64,000 nucleotides of DNA from Flavipsychrobacter sp. (GCA_031292525.1 JARLGY010000037.1:124001-188000); one strand, 5' to 3'. Counted from the stretch's first letter, positions 1-7,988 are shown. The notes: generated from the sequence alone by a model not told the origin. A program made the numbers and translations.

Positions 1-366
1 GACCTAGCTTTTAAATCGCATGGTTTCTTTTATATAGGCGGTGAGGTTTATGCAGGCGAAAACTATGGCCATGCCTTTGTCTACACGGACGACTACAACA
101 AATATCATTACATCGCGCACGAGCTAACGCACGAATTTCAGTTTCATGATTTACAAGTATGTAATACATTTTTCGAGCCTTTGTGGCACAACCGCACTAA
201 AACCCGCATTTACAAATTGCTGGACAAATATGTGTATGCAGATTTTAGCTATTTTCTGCTTGCATATAATATAAACTCCCAGTTGAACTATGGCCAGAGC
301 TATTATAGCAATTTTTTTGAATTCGAAGCCGAGCGTTTCGCTTCAAATGCTTATGTGCCCAGATAA
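1..366 (+). CDS. C-terminal part of a zinc-metallopeptidase-like protein (start outside window)
   Basis: The reading frame is open from the first base of the window to TAA at 364-366, giving 121 residues with no start codon inside the window. Residues 40-45 read HELTHE, an HExxH zinc signature, and a downstream FEFEAERFASN segment supplies a plausible third-ligand glutamate (ExxxA pattern). This arrangement is typical of small gluzincin-like domains. No membrane segment is visible in the retained part. The stop codon lies only about 5 bases from the broken end of a response-regulator gene on the other strand, so the C-terminus may have been trimmed or created by a rearrangement. The family could not be named from this fragment; the peptidase role is inferred from the motif alone. 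Confidence 0.6.
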   Translation, partial: DLAFKSHGFFYIGGEVYAGENYGHAFVYTDDYNKYHYIAHELTHEFQFHDLQVCNTFFEPLWHNRTKTRIYKLLDKYVYADFSYFLLAYNINSQLNYGQSYYSNFFEFEAERFASNAYVPR

Positions 367-370
367 AGTT

Positions 371-466
371 AGCCACGTCGGTCGCATATCCCTGTTCCTC
401 CAAGCCCCTTTTAATGAGTTCAGAAAGACGTTGGTCATCTTCAATTATGAGATTTTTTGCTGGCAT
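371..466 (-). pseudogene. Truncated OmpR-type response regulator (N-terminal receiver fragment)
   Basis: Reading leftward from ATG at 466, the product starts MPAKNLIIEDDQRLSEL and continues to GYATDVA. This is the first beta strand, acidic pocket (EDD) and first helix of an OmpR/PhoB receiver domain. After about 30 codons the similarity stops abruptly near base 371; what follows in frame is antisense of the neighbouring metallopeptidase gene. The phosphoacceptor Asp and the DNA-binding domain are gone, so it cannot be functional. A promoter-like box remains upstream. The break is best explained by a deletion or rearrangement that joined two unrelated genes. Confidence 0.7.
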
Positions 467-475
467 AGTAGACGA

Positions 476-484
476 GCAAATCTA
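476..484 (-). promoter_or_regulatory. Bacteroidota -7 promoter box upstream of the broken response regulator
   Basis: On the minus strand the sequence TAGATTTGC matches the TAnnTTTGC -7 consensus exactly. It ends 9 bases before the ATG of the truncated response regulator. No clear TTTG -33 box is seen at the usual 19-21 base distance, so this is suggestive only. Confidence 0.35.
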
Positions 485-551
485 CCAATATTTATTTTTT
501 AGCGTTGATTAGACAATCTGAAAGTATTGATAAGCCTTATTCCCCTTCTCG

Positions 552-596
552 TACTCGTTTATAACGAGTATGCACAGGCGCGGCGTTTGTAACGCC
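552..596. repeat. Two adjacent short perfect palindromes
   Basis: TACTCGTT-TAT-AACGAGTA (552-570) is followed 11 bases later by GGCGTT-TGT-AACGCC (582-596). Both have 6-8 bp arms, three-base centres and an AACG/CGTT core. They could be operator sites or a REP-like doublet; the sequence alone does not decide. Confidence 0.5.
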
Positions 597-800
597 CGTG
601 GAACACCCTAAACCGTGGAACGGTGGGTATCTTCTTTTGGTCACAATTCCGGCCCACGGTAAATTGCAGCCGTATTATAAACCAGTAACCTGCCCTTCCC
701 CATGCACAAAAATACACCGATCAGTACGCTGCTAATCCTCCCGGTCCTGGAATACCGTAATCGTGTTCAACAAAAAAAAAACAGAATTTCCAACGGTTCA

Positions 801-947
801 GAAAATGCCCGGCATCGGGCATAATCGGGCATTCCTCAGGCATTCCTAAAATGTAATGAAATGCAATATCCGCTACCATAGGGCATTTCAGTCATTTATA
901 CTATATAAAATGCCCGGTTTCATTTTTTTATGTCCGTCGGGCATAAC
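801..947. repeat. Cluster of ATGCCCG / CGGGCAT words
   Basis: Within 150 bases the word occurs in both orientations: ATGCCCGGCATCGGGCAT (a hairpin with six-base arms and GCAT loop, 805-822), CGGGCAT (826-832), GGGCAT (about 880), ATGCCCGG (910-917) and CGGGCAT (938-944). Partial copies such as CAGGCAT lie between. The pattern is not a CRISPR array because spacing and orientation are irregular. Confidence 0.5.
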
Positions 948-997
948 ACCCAAAAGGTTGTTTTTGGGTACATCGCACATCAGTGTTAAGAGGCCAA

Positions 998-1435
998 TTA
1001 CAGCACCTTTACACTAAACGTCAGTATTTTATAATATTCAGGATGCTCTTTATCATATAGCTTAAATTTCACTGTACCGGCACCAGGATGCTGTTCTGGC
1101 AACACATGAATGGCAATAAAGCCTTCCTGTCCTGGGTTCAGCCTCTTAAAAACAGAACCTTTGGGGATTCCTATCTGGCATTTTCCGTGCTGGCACATAG
1201 AGCAATCCCAGGCTTGTGGAAAGGTATTGGAGATCGTTTGCCATTCCAGGTAAATGGGTTTATCAGATGTATTAACAACGGTCATCTTCGAATTTTCAAG
1301 GTAGCCGGTATGCTCTACGAGTTCTTTTTTTACGGAATCCCCTTGTACCATAAAGGTGCCCCGGCTTTGCGCATGGGCCGCAGTGCACATAAAAGAAAGG
1401 ATTAAAATAAAATACCTGGTCATCGTGCGTGTCAT
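998..1435 (-). CDS. Small secreted protein of unknown function, cupredoxin-linked
   Basis: 145 residues with a Sec signal peptide (hydrophobic core about 8-18, cleavage near AHAQ). The mature part is rich in beta strands with an Ig-like or DUF1573-like feel (NTSDKPIYLEW), and contains a CSMC motif at about 78-81 followed by HGKC, giving three closely spaced cysteines plus a histidine that could bind metal or form a disulfide. Its ATG overlaps the upstream cupredoxin stop as TAATG, so the two are translationally coupled and probably act together outside the cytoplasm. A second in-frame ATG four codons downstream is possible. I do not recognise the family; a copper-related role is inferred from context. 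Confidence 0.75.
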   Translation of the reverse strand: MTRTMTRYFILILSFMCTAAHAQSRGTFMVQGDSVKKELVEHTGYLENSKMTVVNTSDKPIYLEWQTISNTFPQAWDCSMCQHGKCQIGIPKGSVFKRLNPGQEGFIAIHVLPEQHPGAGTVKFKLYDKEHPEYYKILTFSVKVL

Positions 1436-2382
1436 TATTGAGTTATTAAAACCGGTATTTTTTGAATCTGTATTGGGGTATCCTGGCCTTCATTTTTAAA
1501 AGCGTAACTCACAAAACCGTTCAGCACATTATCTGACGAAACAAGTATTTCATAAGCATCCAGGGGCTTTAAAATTAGTGTATTCACCGCATCATGTGCA
1601 GAAAGTGGCACTGCATTCTTTGTAAGAACGGTGAGCTTCATCTCTTTGGGGAACGTTACAACATGCTGCATCAACCCCGTATTTCCCAGACGAATGAGCA
1701 CCGTTTCGCCAACTTTAGCGCTAAACCTTGCGGGACTTGTCAGTTGACCATTCCTCTTGTCATTTATAAAAAAATATTGGGGGTGGTATTTCAGTTGTTC
1801 TACCATTTTGGATATTTGTTCTTGTTCGGCATCCAGTATCGAATCTGTATGCCAGGCGGTATCCATTTCAAACCCGCACCACAGCAGTTCCTTCGAAATG
1901 TGCTTATGGTAAATTTCATATTCCAGTTTGGGCCTTACTATCAATATCCCAAACATCCCGGCTTGTACATCCAGTGGATAATTAACAGGGCAGTAGTAAA
2001 TATAAGTCCCCGCATGGTTGGCCGTAAAACTGTAGTAGCCATGCTCCATGTGGTGTATGTTATCATCCGTATATATTTCGTGTGGTTCATTTCGTTTTTG
2101 AAGCTGAATGCCCTGTATCCATATATCATGCGGGTTGCCTTGCGATACATTCCAAAAATCTATTTCAAGGCTATCTCCTTCCCGCGCTTCTATCGTGGTG
2201 CCGGGCAAACCAGGCAGTTCATTAAGCTTTGCGGCAAAGCCAAAAGTCCGCACTTGGCTACCATCACTTAGGGTCAGGCTGCTGCTGTTTCTGCCAACGA
2301 TCATGGGTCGTTTTATTTGGCCGTGAGCACAAAACCCAGGTACAAGAAAGCACAATAAGCAGAGAATTCCCCTCATAGTCAT
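1435..2382 (-). CDS. Secreted two-domain cupredoxin / multicopper-oxidase-like protein
   Basis: 315 residues with a signal peptide (about 1-21). Two cupredoxin-like domains are visible: residues about 45-150, with NPHDIWIQG, HHMEHGYYSF and a closing GTYIYYC-containing strand ending in AGMFG; and about 200-300, with GETVLIRLGNTGLMQHVV. The first domain resembles the C-terminal copper-site region of multicopper oxidases and nitrite reductases: H85, C131 and M143 sit where type 1 copper ligands are expected, but the second histidine between Cys and Met is not present (CPVNYPLDVQAGM). It therefore may bind copper atypically or not at all. It is coupled to the small cysteine-containing protein downstream and divergent from the tyrosinase, with about 125 bases between them. 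Confidence 0.7.
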   Translation of the reverse strand: MTMRGILCLLCFLVPGFCAHGQIKRPMIVGRNSSSLTLSDGSQVRTFGFAAKLNELPGLPGTTIEAREGDSLEIDFWNVSQGNPHDIWIQGIQLQKRNEPHEIYTDDNIHHMEHGYYSFTANHAGTYIYYCPVNYPLDVQAGMFGILIVRPKLEYEIYHKHISKELLWCGFEMDTAWHTDSILDAEQEQISKMVEQLKYHPQYFFINDKRNGQLTSPARFSAKVGETVLIRLGNTGLMQHVVTFPKEMKLTVLTKNAVPLSAHDAVNTLILKPLDAYEILVSSDNVLNGFVSYAFKNEGQDTPIQIQKIPVLITQ

Positions 2383-2506
2383 TTTTACATTAATTCTCGC
2401 GTAAAAATAACTTTATAATAGATAAAACTATTTTATCTCACAGAAATAATATTATATTTATGCATTCCAAAAACATCAAATATCAACCTCATTAAACAAC
2501 TATAGT

Positions 2507-3988
2507 ATGCTTATTACAAATAGGTTCACCAAAGGAGTTTTATCTCTTTTTCTTATACTGCTGGTTGCTGGCACTGCAAATAGCCAGGAACTGCTAAAAC
2601 GGAAAAACATTGATTCACTAACCAGCCAGGAACTGGCTGCATACAAGCACGCCATCCAGATACTTCATGACAGAAGCATGGTAAACCCTTACGATGAAGA
2701 GGGTTATGCATGGCAGGCTTGGATACATAATGCCACTTATATTTCAATACCACAAACACCACCAAGGTCTAAAAAGCCTGGCGAGTCTTATGCCGACTAC
2801 TACAATTATATTGCAGGCCTCCGGTTTAGAGATGGCAAAGGCGTTTATCCCGGCATGTGCGAACACCGGAAAGACCTATTCATGCTGTGGCACCGGGCAG
2901 AATTTTATTACTTCGAAAAGGTATTACAAAACGCCGACCCTGCAGGCACCATTAAAGATTCAAAAGGGAATACTGGGCCATCAACTGCAAAAGTGACGGT
3001 TCCATATTGGAACTTTACAAACCCAGCTAGTGGCAAACGCTTTCCAAAAGCATTTGAAGATCCTGCTTCAGTGTTGTATCGTGGCAATAGACGCGTTGGT
3101 AAACCAGATTACCCTTTTACCAAGAAAGCATTGTTACAAGATATTATTGATGGAAAGTGGCTTGTTTTTGGTGGTTTCCCTAATGCTACAAGGGGCCAGA
3201 TAAGTGGTGGCTATGGCCGGTTTGAGGCTGAAATTCATGACGACATGCATGACACATATTGTGGAGGAGACATGAGCAGCCCCAAGACTGCAGCATACGA
3301 TCCTATTTTCTATTCTTTTCACTCCTATGTCGATTTTTATCTTGATGAATGGCTGAGACTTAACCATATGGAACATGGGTATAATTCAAACGACACGATC
3401 ACGTCGTTAGATTTTCCCTTAAGGGGCACCGTACCAGCGAAATATGATCTGCCAGATTATCACAGGAAACCAGGTGTAGATATGGGCATGGGCAGTGGCT
3501 CATTGTACCCCAACCATATACCTCTTGGATATACATACGAAGTCACACCAGAGGATCATTATGCACCTCGCGACCGTGTAAAAGAAGTGCAACCCATTTT
3601 TGGAAAAAACGCAATGAGTCTTAAAACCACATTGACAAAGGGCACATCTTTAGTAGCTAAAAATAAGGAGGGAATAAAACAAACGCAGGGTACATTAAAA
3701 GGAAACACACGCCTTCACAATGGCTTTTTAGACGTGGAATCTAACATTACCACTTCGTATAGAGTTGATGTTTATATTCACCCTAAAATCGTTAACGCTA
3801 CTATTACAGACCAGAAATTCAGAGATAAATACCTGGCAAATTCGGCAAATTATTGGATAATGGGCGATGCCTCCATGGCAGATGCTACCACCCATGTAAA
3901 TATTTATGTAGATCGCGAACTTGAAGACATAAGCAATAACTCCAACCTTAACGACTGGACTGTAACCACCAATATAACTAAACTATAA
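2507..3988 (+). CDS. Secreted tyrosinase / polyphenol oxidase (type 3 copper)
   Basis: 493 residues. A signal peptide (about 1-26, ending TANSQ) sends it out of the cytoplasm. All six copper-binding histidines of the tyrosinase family can be placed: CuA H74, H120 and H129 (CEHRKDLFMLWHRAEFYYFE region), and CuB H244, H248 and H272 (IHDDMHD and DPIFYSFHSYVD). PYWNF at about 167-171 is another family hallmark. The enzyme should oxidise mono- or diphenols to quinones with O2. The C-terminal part (about 340-493) is not part of the catalytic core and may be a beta-rich extension or lid. It is followed after 11 bases by a protein with two heme-less cytochrome-like repeats, probably in one operon. 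No classical MelC1 caddie protein is visible. Confidence 0.9.
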   Translation: MLITNRFTKGVLSLFLILLVAGTANSQELLKRKNIDSLTSQELAAYKHAIQILHDRSMVNPYDEEGYAWQAWIHNATYISIPQTPPRSKKPGESYADYYNYIAGLRFRDGKGVYPGMCEHRKDLFMLWHRAEFYYFEKVLQNADPAGTIKDSKGNTGPSTAKVTVPYWNFTNPASGKRFPKAFEDPASVLYRGNRRVGKPDYPFTKKALLQDIIDGKWLVFGGFPNATRGQISGGYGRFEAEIHDDMHDTYCGGDMSSPKTAAYDPIFYSFHSYVDFYLDEWLRLNHMEHGYNSNDTITSLDFPLRGTVPAKYDLPDYHRKPGVDMGMGSGSLYPNHIPLGYTYEVTPEDHYAPRDRVKEVQPIFGKNAMSLKTTLTKGTSLVAKNKEGIKQTQGTLKGNTRLHNGFLDVESNITTSYRVDVYIHPKIVNATITDQKFRDKYLANSANYWIMGDASMADATTHVNIYVDRELEDISNNSNLNDWTVTTNITKL

Positions 3989-3999
3989 AAAGCGATAGT

Positions 4000-4593
4000 A
4001 TGGCAGACCCAACAATAACATTTGAAGAACACATAAAACCCATGTTTGCAGATTACCAGGCAGTAATGTTGAAACATAACATCGATCTGCTGGACTATGC
4101 TACCGTTACAAGTCGGCATGAGCGCATGACAGTTTTAATGCATGGGCACGAACGTAACGAAGACGGAGAATACATTTCACCCCGTCGCATGCCAACCACC
4201 CATCCCTTCCCTCAAAGGAAATTAGACCTCTGGGCAAAGTGGATAGCAGACGGTATGGTTGAAGGTGAACCTGTTGCAGCAATGCCGGCAGATACTGTTA
4301 TTACATTCGATGATATAAAGCTGGTATTTGAAGATTACAGAGATTCCATGCTGGAAGTTAAAATAGCTACCCCCACTGGGCTGGTTCCACTGGACCTGTG
4401 GGACTACGAATTAGTTAAAAGCCAGAACGAGCACATAAGCAGCGTACTTCATGGCCGGGAAACAGACGAAAATGGTGTTCCCAGATCAAGCCATCCCATG
4501 CCGCCCGCAAATGCACTTGCTCCACAAAATTTAAAAAAGTGGGATAATTGGATAGCAGGAGGAATGATTAAAAACAAAGGTCAAGCTGTGTAA
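4000..4593 (+). CDS. Tandem heme-less cytochrome-c-like protein, tyrosinase partner
   Basis: 197 residues without signal peptide. Two repeats are obvious: about 6-88 and 100-190. Each has ITF-[ED]-[ED]-x-I-K at the start, an aspartate-tyrosine helix (LDYATV / LDLWDYELV), a histidine-rich centre (SRHERMTVLMHGHE / NEHISSVLHGRE), a Met-Pro turn (RRMP / HPMP) and a closing helix (LDLWAKWIADGM / KKWDNWIAGGM). The start, MP turn and final helix follow the pattern of planctomycete-type cytochrome c domains, but no CXXCH is present, so no c-type haem is expected. The many His and Met residues would suit copper handling. The cytosolic prediction contrasts with the exported tyrosinase just upstream, so a pre-export chaperone role is one possibility. 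Function is unknown. Confidence 0.75.
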   Translation: MADPTITFEEHIKPMFADYQAVMLKHNIDLLDYATVTSRHERMTVLMHGHERNEDGEYISPRRMPTTHPFPQRKLDLWAKWIADGMVEGEPVAAMPADTVITFDDIKLVFEDYRDSMLEVKIATPTGLVPLDLWDYELVKSQNEHISSVLHGRETDENGVPRSSHPMPPANALAPQNLKKWDNWIAGGMIKNKGQAV

Positions 4594-4637
4594 TAGGTAC
4601 TACTTCGCGGATTATTAATGTTATTTTGATGCAATGC

Positions 4638-4673
4638 AACAGATCCCCTGGAAATTATTTCAGGGGATCTGTT
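4638..4673 (+). terminator. Hairpin terminator after the tyrosinase operon
   Basis: AACAGATCCCCTG and CAGGGGATCTGTT form a perfect 13-bp stem around a 10-base AT-rich loop, followed by a T-containing tract. It lies 45 bases after the stop of the heme-less repeat protein. Confidence 0.75.
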
Positions 4674-4733
4674 GTGTTATGATGATAGACAGTTAGTCAC
4701 CCAAAATGGCTAAACATCCTTTCAAATAAAAAT

Positions 4734-4764
4734 GGGCAAGTTTGCGTGATCTGCAAACTTGCCC
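4734..4764 (-). terminator. Hairpin terminator for the haem c lipoprotein gene
   Basis: GGGCAAGTTTGC / GCAAACTTGCCC form a perfect 12-bp stem with a 7-base loop. Read on the minus strand it is followed by CATTTTTATTTG and lies 23 bases after the stop of the lipoprotein gene. Confidence 0.8.
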
Positions 4765-4787
4765 ACAAAAAACAAATAATAAGGCAT

Positions 4788-6602
4788 CTATTTTTTCATA
4801 CTTGCCGGTACTTTCGGCAACGGTATTATCGTACTGAAAATATGGCTCAAACCAAATGTACCTGGAGATAGTGTTTTGCCTTTATGACAGCGGAAACAGT
4901 TACCGGTTGAAGTTTGGTCGTATGTTTCCATAGCACTGTTTACTAATAAGTTTGTACCCACAGAAGCGCCTGGCTTTGTATTGGTGGCTGAGTACGGCTT
5001 CCCGGTAGGGTTAGCTCCCGCCTGGGTCCATGTTGCGCCAATTAGCCGGTAATGCTTGCGCACGTCTTTCCCTACTAGCTGGCTAATTACTGAGTTATTT
5101 ATGCTGATGACTTGGCTGTTAGACTCTGCTGCACTTTTATTTTCTGGGTTCGGCACCGATCCCTTTGCAGTGCCAAACGGGTTAATAAGTTGAGTAGGGC
5201 TGGCAGAGATTACATGGCCTTCAGTACTCTCTATGTTCAGGCCATCGTTTATCATATAAGGAACGTTGAAATTGACACCTGAAGTTGAATTGCACAGTAC
5301 CCAGCCTGTGCCTGAATCAGCAGCAACAGAAACCGTTTTCCCTGCTGTATCAATGTAGTCATAGGCTCCGTTTGGTGCGTTGTTTTTATGTTCAAACGTA
5401 GCCCATATCATCTCCGGGTTGCCGGCAACACTGCCCACAACATGTATTCCTATAAGTGCAAGTTTAGTTTTCCTTGTGCCCTTTGCCACCCATTTGTGTT
5501 TATCAGAAGTATCATAGTTTGGCACCATAGCATCGATCGTAACATAGCTATCAGGATCCTTAAGACCAGCTGTCTCCACCAATGCAAGTTTTAACTCCAT
5601 TGCCAGTGCATTTGAATCGGGCAGAACTATGCCTTTTTTCCGGGCATAAGCACAAATGTTATTTCTTGCTGTATCGGTAGTCGGGAAAAAAGAATTACGG
5701 GCAAAGGGCACATTTTCTTTGTAAGCAGTGAGGTAGTAAGCATATACGTCGTTCACCATCATTGCATAATACACAATGGAGTTGTTCTGTGCAGCTATCA
5801 GCACATCTCCTGTAGCCTGGCCCACTGCAATAGTATGCTCATCGCCGGCAGTATCTATAAATACTTTTTTGCCACCTATCTCCAATTCTTCCACTATCGC
5901 ATCCTGGTTCGTAGTATGCTGTAGAATGGCCCTTGGGTGTTCAATAATTGCATTATGTTCATCTCTAAAAATATGGTGTAGCGGGTCAGCACCTTCTTCT
6001 ATTTTGGCAACTTTTTTATTTTGCTTGATGCCATTCGCTGTCTTTGACAAAACAGATCCTGCTGCTTTTTCATTATGTACTTCTACTTCAAGCAATTCAC
6101 CTTTATCATCTACTACTATAGGCAATCCATTAGGACCTGTTTGCTTAATTGCACTAGATACACTGATCAGGGTGCCTGGATTATGACGTGTCATGGTACG
6201 ATTTCCGTCTACCTCTTCCGATACATCATAGAATACTGTATCCTCCATAACTGTATTACCAGGCGCATAGCTTGTACCCTTAGCAGGAGACAGCAGCCAA
6301 AGGAACATCTGTTCTGACCAAAGGTAAAAATCGCAATTGGTCTTATCAGGAAAAGTAACACTGTTGGCTGCCATTACTTTACCATTTTCTATTGCTTTCC
6401 CGCCCGTGAACCAGGAATTGAATATTTCCGGCGAAACAGTACAAGTTCTAGCTGCGTCCTGCGGCAGGCGGTTATCCACCTGCGTTTCCGTTTTAGTTTC
6501 AGTTGTGGTTGTGCTGGTCTTCTGGGTCGTTTCTGACCCGCAACCGCCTAAGACGGAAGCGCCAAAAAGGCCAGCGACCAATATTAAATTACTTTTTGAC
6601 AT
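4788..6602 (-). CDS. Large lipoprotein with one C-terminal haem c site
   Basis: 604 residues. A lipoprotein signal ends LGGC (Cys21), followed by a Ser/Thr/Lys linker, so the protein is anchored in a membrane facing the periplasm or outside. The long middle part (about 50-540) contains many short beta segments and is not recognised. Near the C-terminus there is a canonical haem-binding CFRCH (C569, C572, H573) in a GNCFRCHKG context, making it a mono-haem cytochrome-like protein. A possible axial methionine lies in the last residues (ASMKK) but cannot be assigned. It probably shares a transcript with the 82-residue gene upstream, 151 bases away. The location next to the tyrosinase and heme-less repeat protein suggests a shared extracytoplasmic oxidation pathway; this is inference. 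Confidence 0.75.
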   Translation of the reverse strand: MSKSNLILVAGLFGASVLGGCGSETTQKTSTTTTETKTETQVDNRLPQDAARTCTVSPEIFNSWFTGGKAIENGKVMAANSVTFPDKTNCDFYLWSEQMFLWLLSPAKGTSYAPGNTVMEDTVFYDVSEEVDGNRTMTRHNPGTLISVSSAIKQTGPNGLPIVVDDKGELLEVEVHNEKAAGSVLSKTANGIKQNKKVAKIEEGADPLHHIFRDEHNAIIEHPRAILQHTTNQDAIVEELEIGGKKVFIDTAGDEHTIAVGQATGDVLIAAQNNSIVYYAMMVNDVYAYYLTAYKENVPFARNSFFPTTDTARNNICAYARKKGIVLPDSNALAMELKLALVETAGLKDPDSYVTIDAMVPNYDTSDKHKWVAKGTRKTKLALIGIHVVGSVAGNPEMIWATFEHKNNAPNGAYDYIDTAGKTVSVAADSGTGWVLCNSTSGVNFNVPYMINDGLNIESTEGHVISASPTQLINPFGTAKGSVPNPENKSAAESNSQVISINNSVISQLVGKDVRKHYRLIGATWTQAGANPTGKPYSATNTKPGASVGTNLLVNSAMETYDQTSTGNCFRCHKGKTLSPGTFGLSHIFSTIIPLPKVPASMKK

Positions 6603-6753
6603 ATTATTTAGTGTGTGTGATGAATTGAAATATTGTTGAGATAAAAAATACCGATCTAAAAAATAACGTTATCATCATTTCCAAGACCGGTAATTTTGAG
6701 CAGTTTACCTACCGCATAGTATTGATGAGCACATCAATTTTTTGTTCAATTAC

Positions 6754-7002
6754 CTAAGCGCAGGGATTAGGCGTTTCCATCCATGCTTTAAAATTTGCAC
6801 ACATTTCTGGTGTCCATCTGGTACCACCTTTAGGCATGTTGCCGCTTATAACCCGGTCGTAAATGTCACTTGCATTTTCTAATACGCTGGTACATTGGTC
6901 AAGGGCAAGTCCATATCTCGCCATACAACTAATATCTTTTGGCGTAAAATACTTGCTGATGCAGGCCCATGTAGGGTCTAAGCAAATTCCATTTTGTTCC
7001 AT
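6754..7002 (-). CDS. Short heme-less cytochrome-c-like protein with six cysteines
   Basis: 82 residues, no signal peptide or membrane segment. The layout, a DPTW..I..YFT start, a DIYDRVISGNMP turn and a WTPEMCANFKAWM closing helix, matches one repeat of the 197-residue protein beside the tyrosinase and the general cytochrome c pattern of this window, yet the CXXCH haem motif is absent. Six cysteines (C7, C14, C26, C37, C68, C81) are striking for so small a protein and could bind metal. ATG lies in a GTTCCATG context without a Shine-Dalgarno. It is upstream of and in the same direction as the haem c lipoprotein. The family name is not known to me. Confidence 0.65.
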   Translation of the reverse strand: MEQNGICLDPTWACISKYFTPKDISCMARYGLALDQCTSVLENASDIYDRVISGNMPKGGTRWTPEMCANFKAWMETPNPCA

Positions 7003-7700
7003 GTTTCTATTGTTTTAAATATTTTATCCCTACTCTTTTCGGGCTTTTCGGAGACGCCCCCGTATTTTAATTCCTGTTTCGGCCAGGCTTATTGTTATCG
7101 TTCAAAAGTGCTTGAGAATTGAAATTTCCAACGGCAATTGGATCATTGTCACTTTACCTTTTGCTAATAACCTTTAGCCTCCTTGTCGTTTTCCCTTTAT
7201 GTGTGATGCGCGTCTTCATTGCAGCCACTTATCGAAAAGATATTTTTTATTTCAGACCAATAACCATCCAAATAATCAGAATATTAAAAGCAAAATGAAC
7301 ACAGAAACCTTATACATTAACTTAAGAGCTTCTTGATGTTTAAGGGTATTTTCTATAAAAAATTACAAATCAAAATTATAATTCATGCCAAATTAATAAG
7401 GTATTTTCACCTATGCAAGTGTTTTTGAATTTATTTTATGAAAATTTTCAGTATGAATATATAATTACAATTCGGGGGCTGCTGATTCATTTATTTTTGA
7501 TCCCGTAATCGCACACGTTTTCACAAGTCATAGTATATTTCATGAGACAAAAAGACAACTTAAAACAGATCTTGATGGTATAAAAAGAATTGATAATTGT
7601 AAGTTAACGCCACTTAAACAAGATGTTAACCATAGCCCCACATTACGAATATTACATTCTAATGAAGTACTTTTGTATCATCAATCATAATAGCATTAAA
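7003..7700. other. Long non-coding gap upstream of the exosortase locus
   Basis: About 700 bases without a supported gene. It must carry the promoter of the leftward 82-residue gene and of the rightward exosortase substrate. One exact TAnnTTTG box (TATTTTTG) lies at 7492-7499, about 200 bases before the substrate start, implying a long leader if used. The right half is very AT-rich. No strong hairpin or repeat was found. Confidence 0.4.
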
Positions 7701-7988
7701 ATGCAAACAAGTAAGACATTAAATCTAACAAAATTAAAAGTAGTTGCATTAAGCCTATTCTTAGCAATGCCATTCGCCGGCAGAGCTGATGATACCAATC
7801 CTAATGGCAATAATGGTAATCACGCCGATGGTGGTAATAACGGGAATGGAAAAGGAAACGAAGGAGACAGCCCTTCAACTCCTGTAAATACCAATTTGGT
7901 AATTCTGGCTTTGGCTGGTGGTACGCTTGTTACTACTGCAGGATTTTTATACAAGAAAAACAATTCAACAAAGAGCATATCTTTATAA
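7701..7988 (+). CDS. Exosortase substrate with PID-CTERM-like sorting signal
   Basis: 95 residues from the ATG at 7701; a longer frame begins at 7623 but its extra residues are not signal-peptide-like. Order: N-terminal signal peptide (about 10-29, ending GRAD), a low-complexity Asn/Gly/Asp linker (about 32-58), then a C-terminal tripartite signal: PVNTN at about 61-65, a hydrophobic helix of about 17 residues, and a basic YKKNN tail. This is the arrangement of the PID-CTERM / PEP-CTERM class. The protein is essentially two targeting signals joined by a flexible, probably glycosylated spacer. It sits 4 bases before the exosortase gene, which strongly suggests it is that enzyme's dedicated substrate. 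Confidence 0.8.
   Translation: MQTSKTLNLTKLKVVALSLFLAMPFAGRADDTNPNGNNGNHADGGNNGNGKGNEGDSPSTPVNTNLVILALAGGTLVTTAGFLYKKNNSTKSISL

Larger units (their letters stand above)
485..997. other. Non-coding, palindrome- and repeat-rich stretch
   Basis: No convincing gene is seen on either strand. The stretch holds two short palindromes (552-596), a direct repeat of CCGTGGAAC around 596-625, an A-run near 770-780 and a cluster of ATGCCCG/CGGGCAT words (801-947), each listed separately. It looks like the debris of repeats or mobile DNA beside the gene break at 370. Confidence 0.5.

Noticed and set aside
245-370. Leftward frame continuing from the truncated response regulator
   Set aside because: After base 371 it is antisense of the metallopeptidase gene and has no response-regulator similarity.
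1594-2271. Long rightward frame (225 codons) over the cupredoxin gene
   Set aside because: Antisense shadow; the leftward frame has a signal peptide and cupredoxin motifs.
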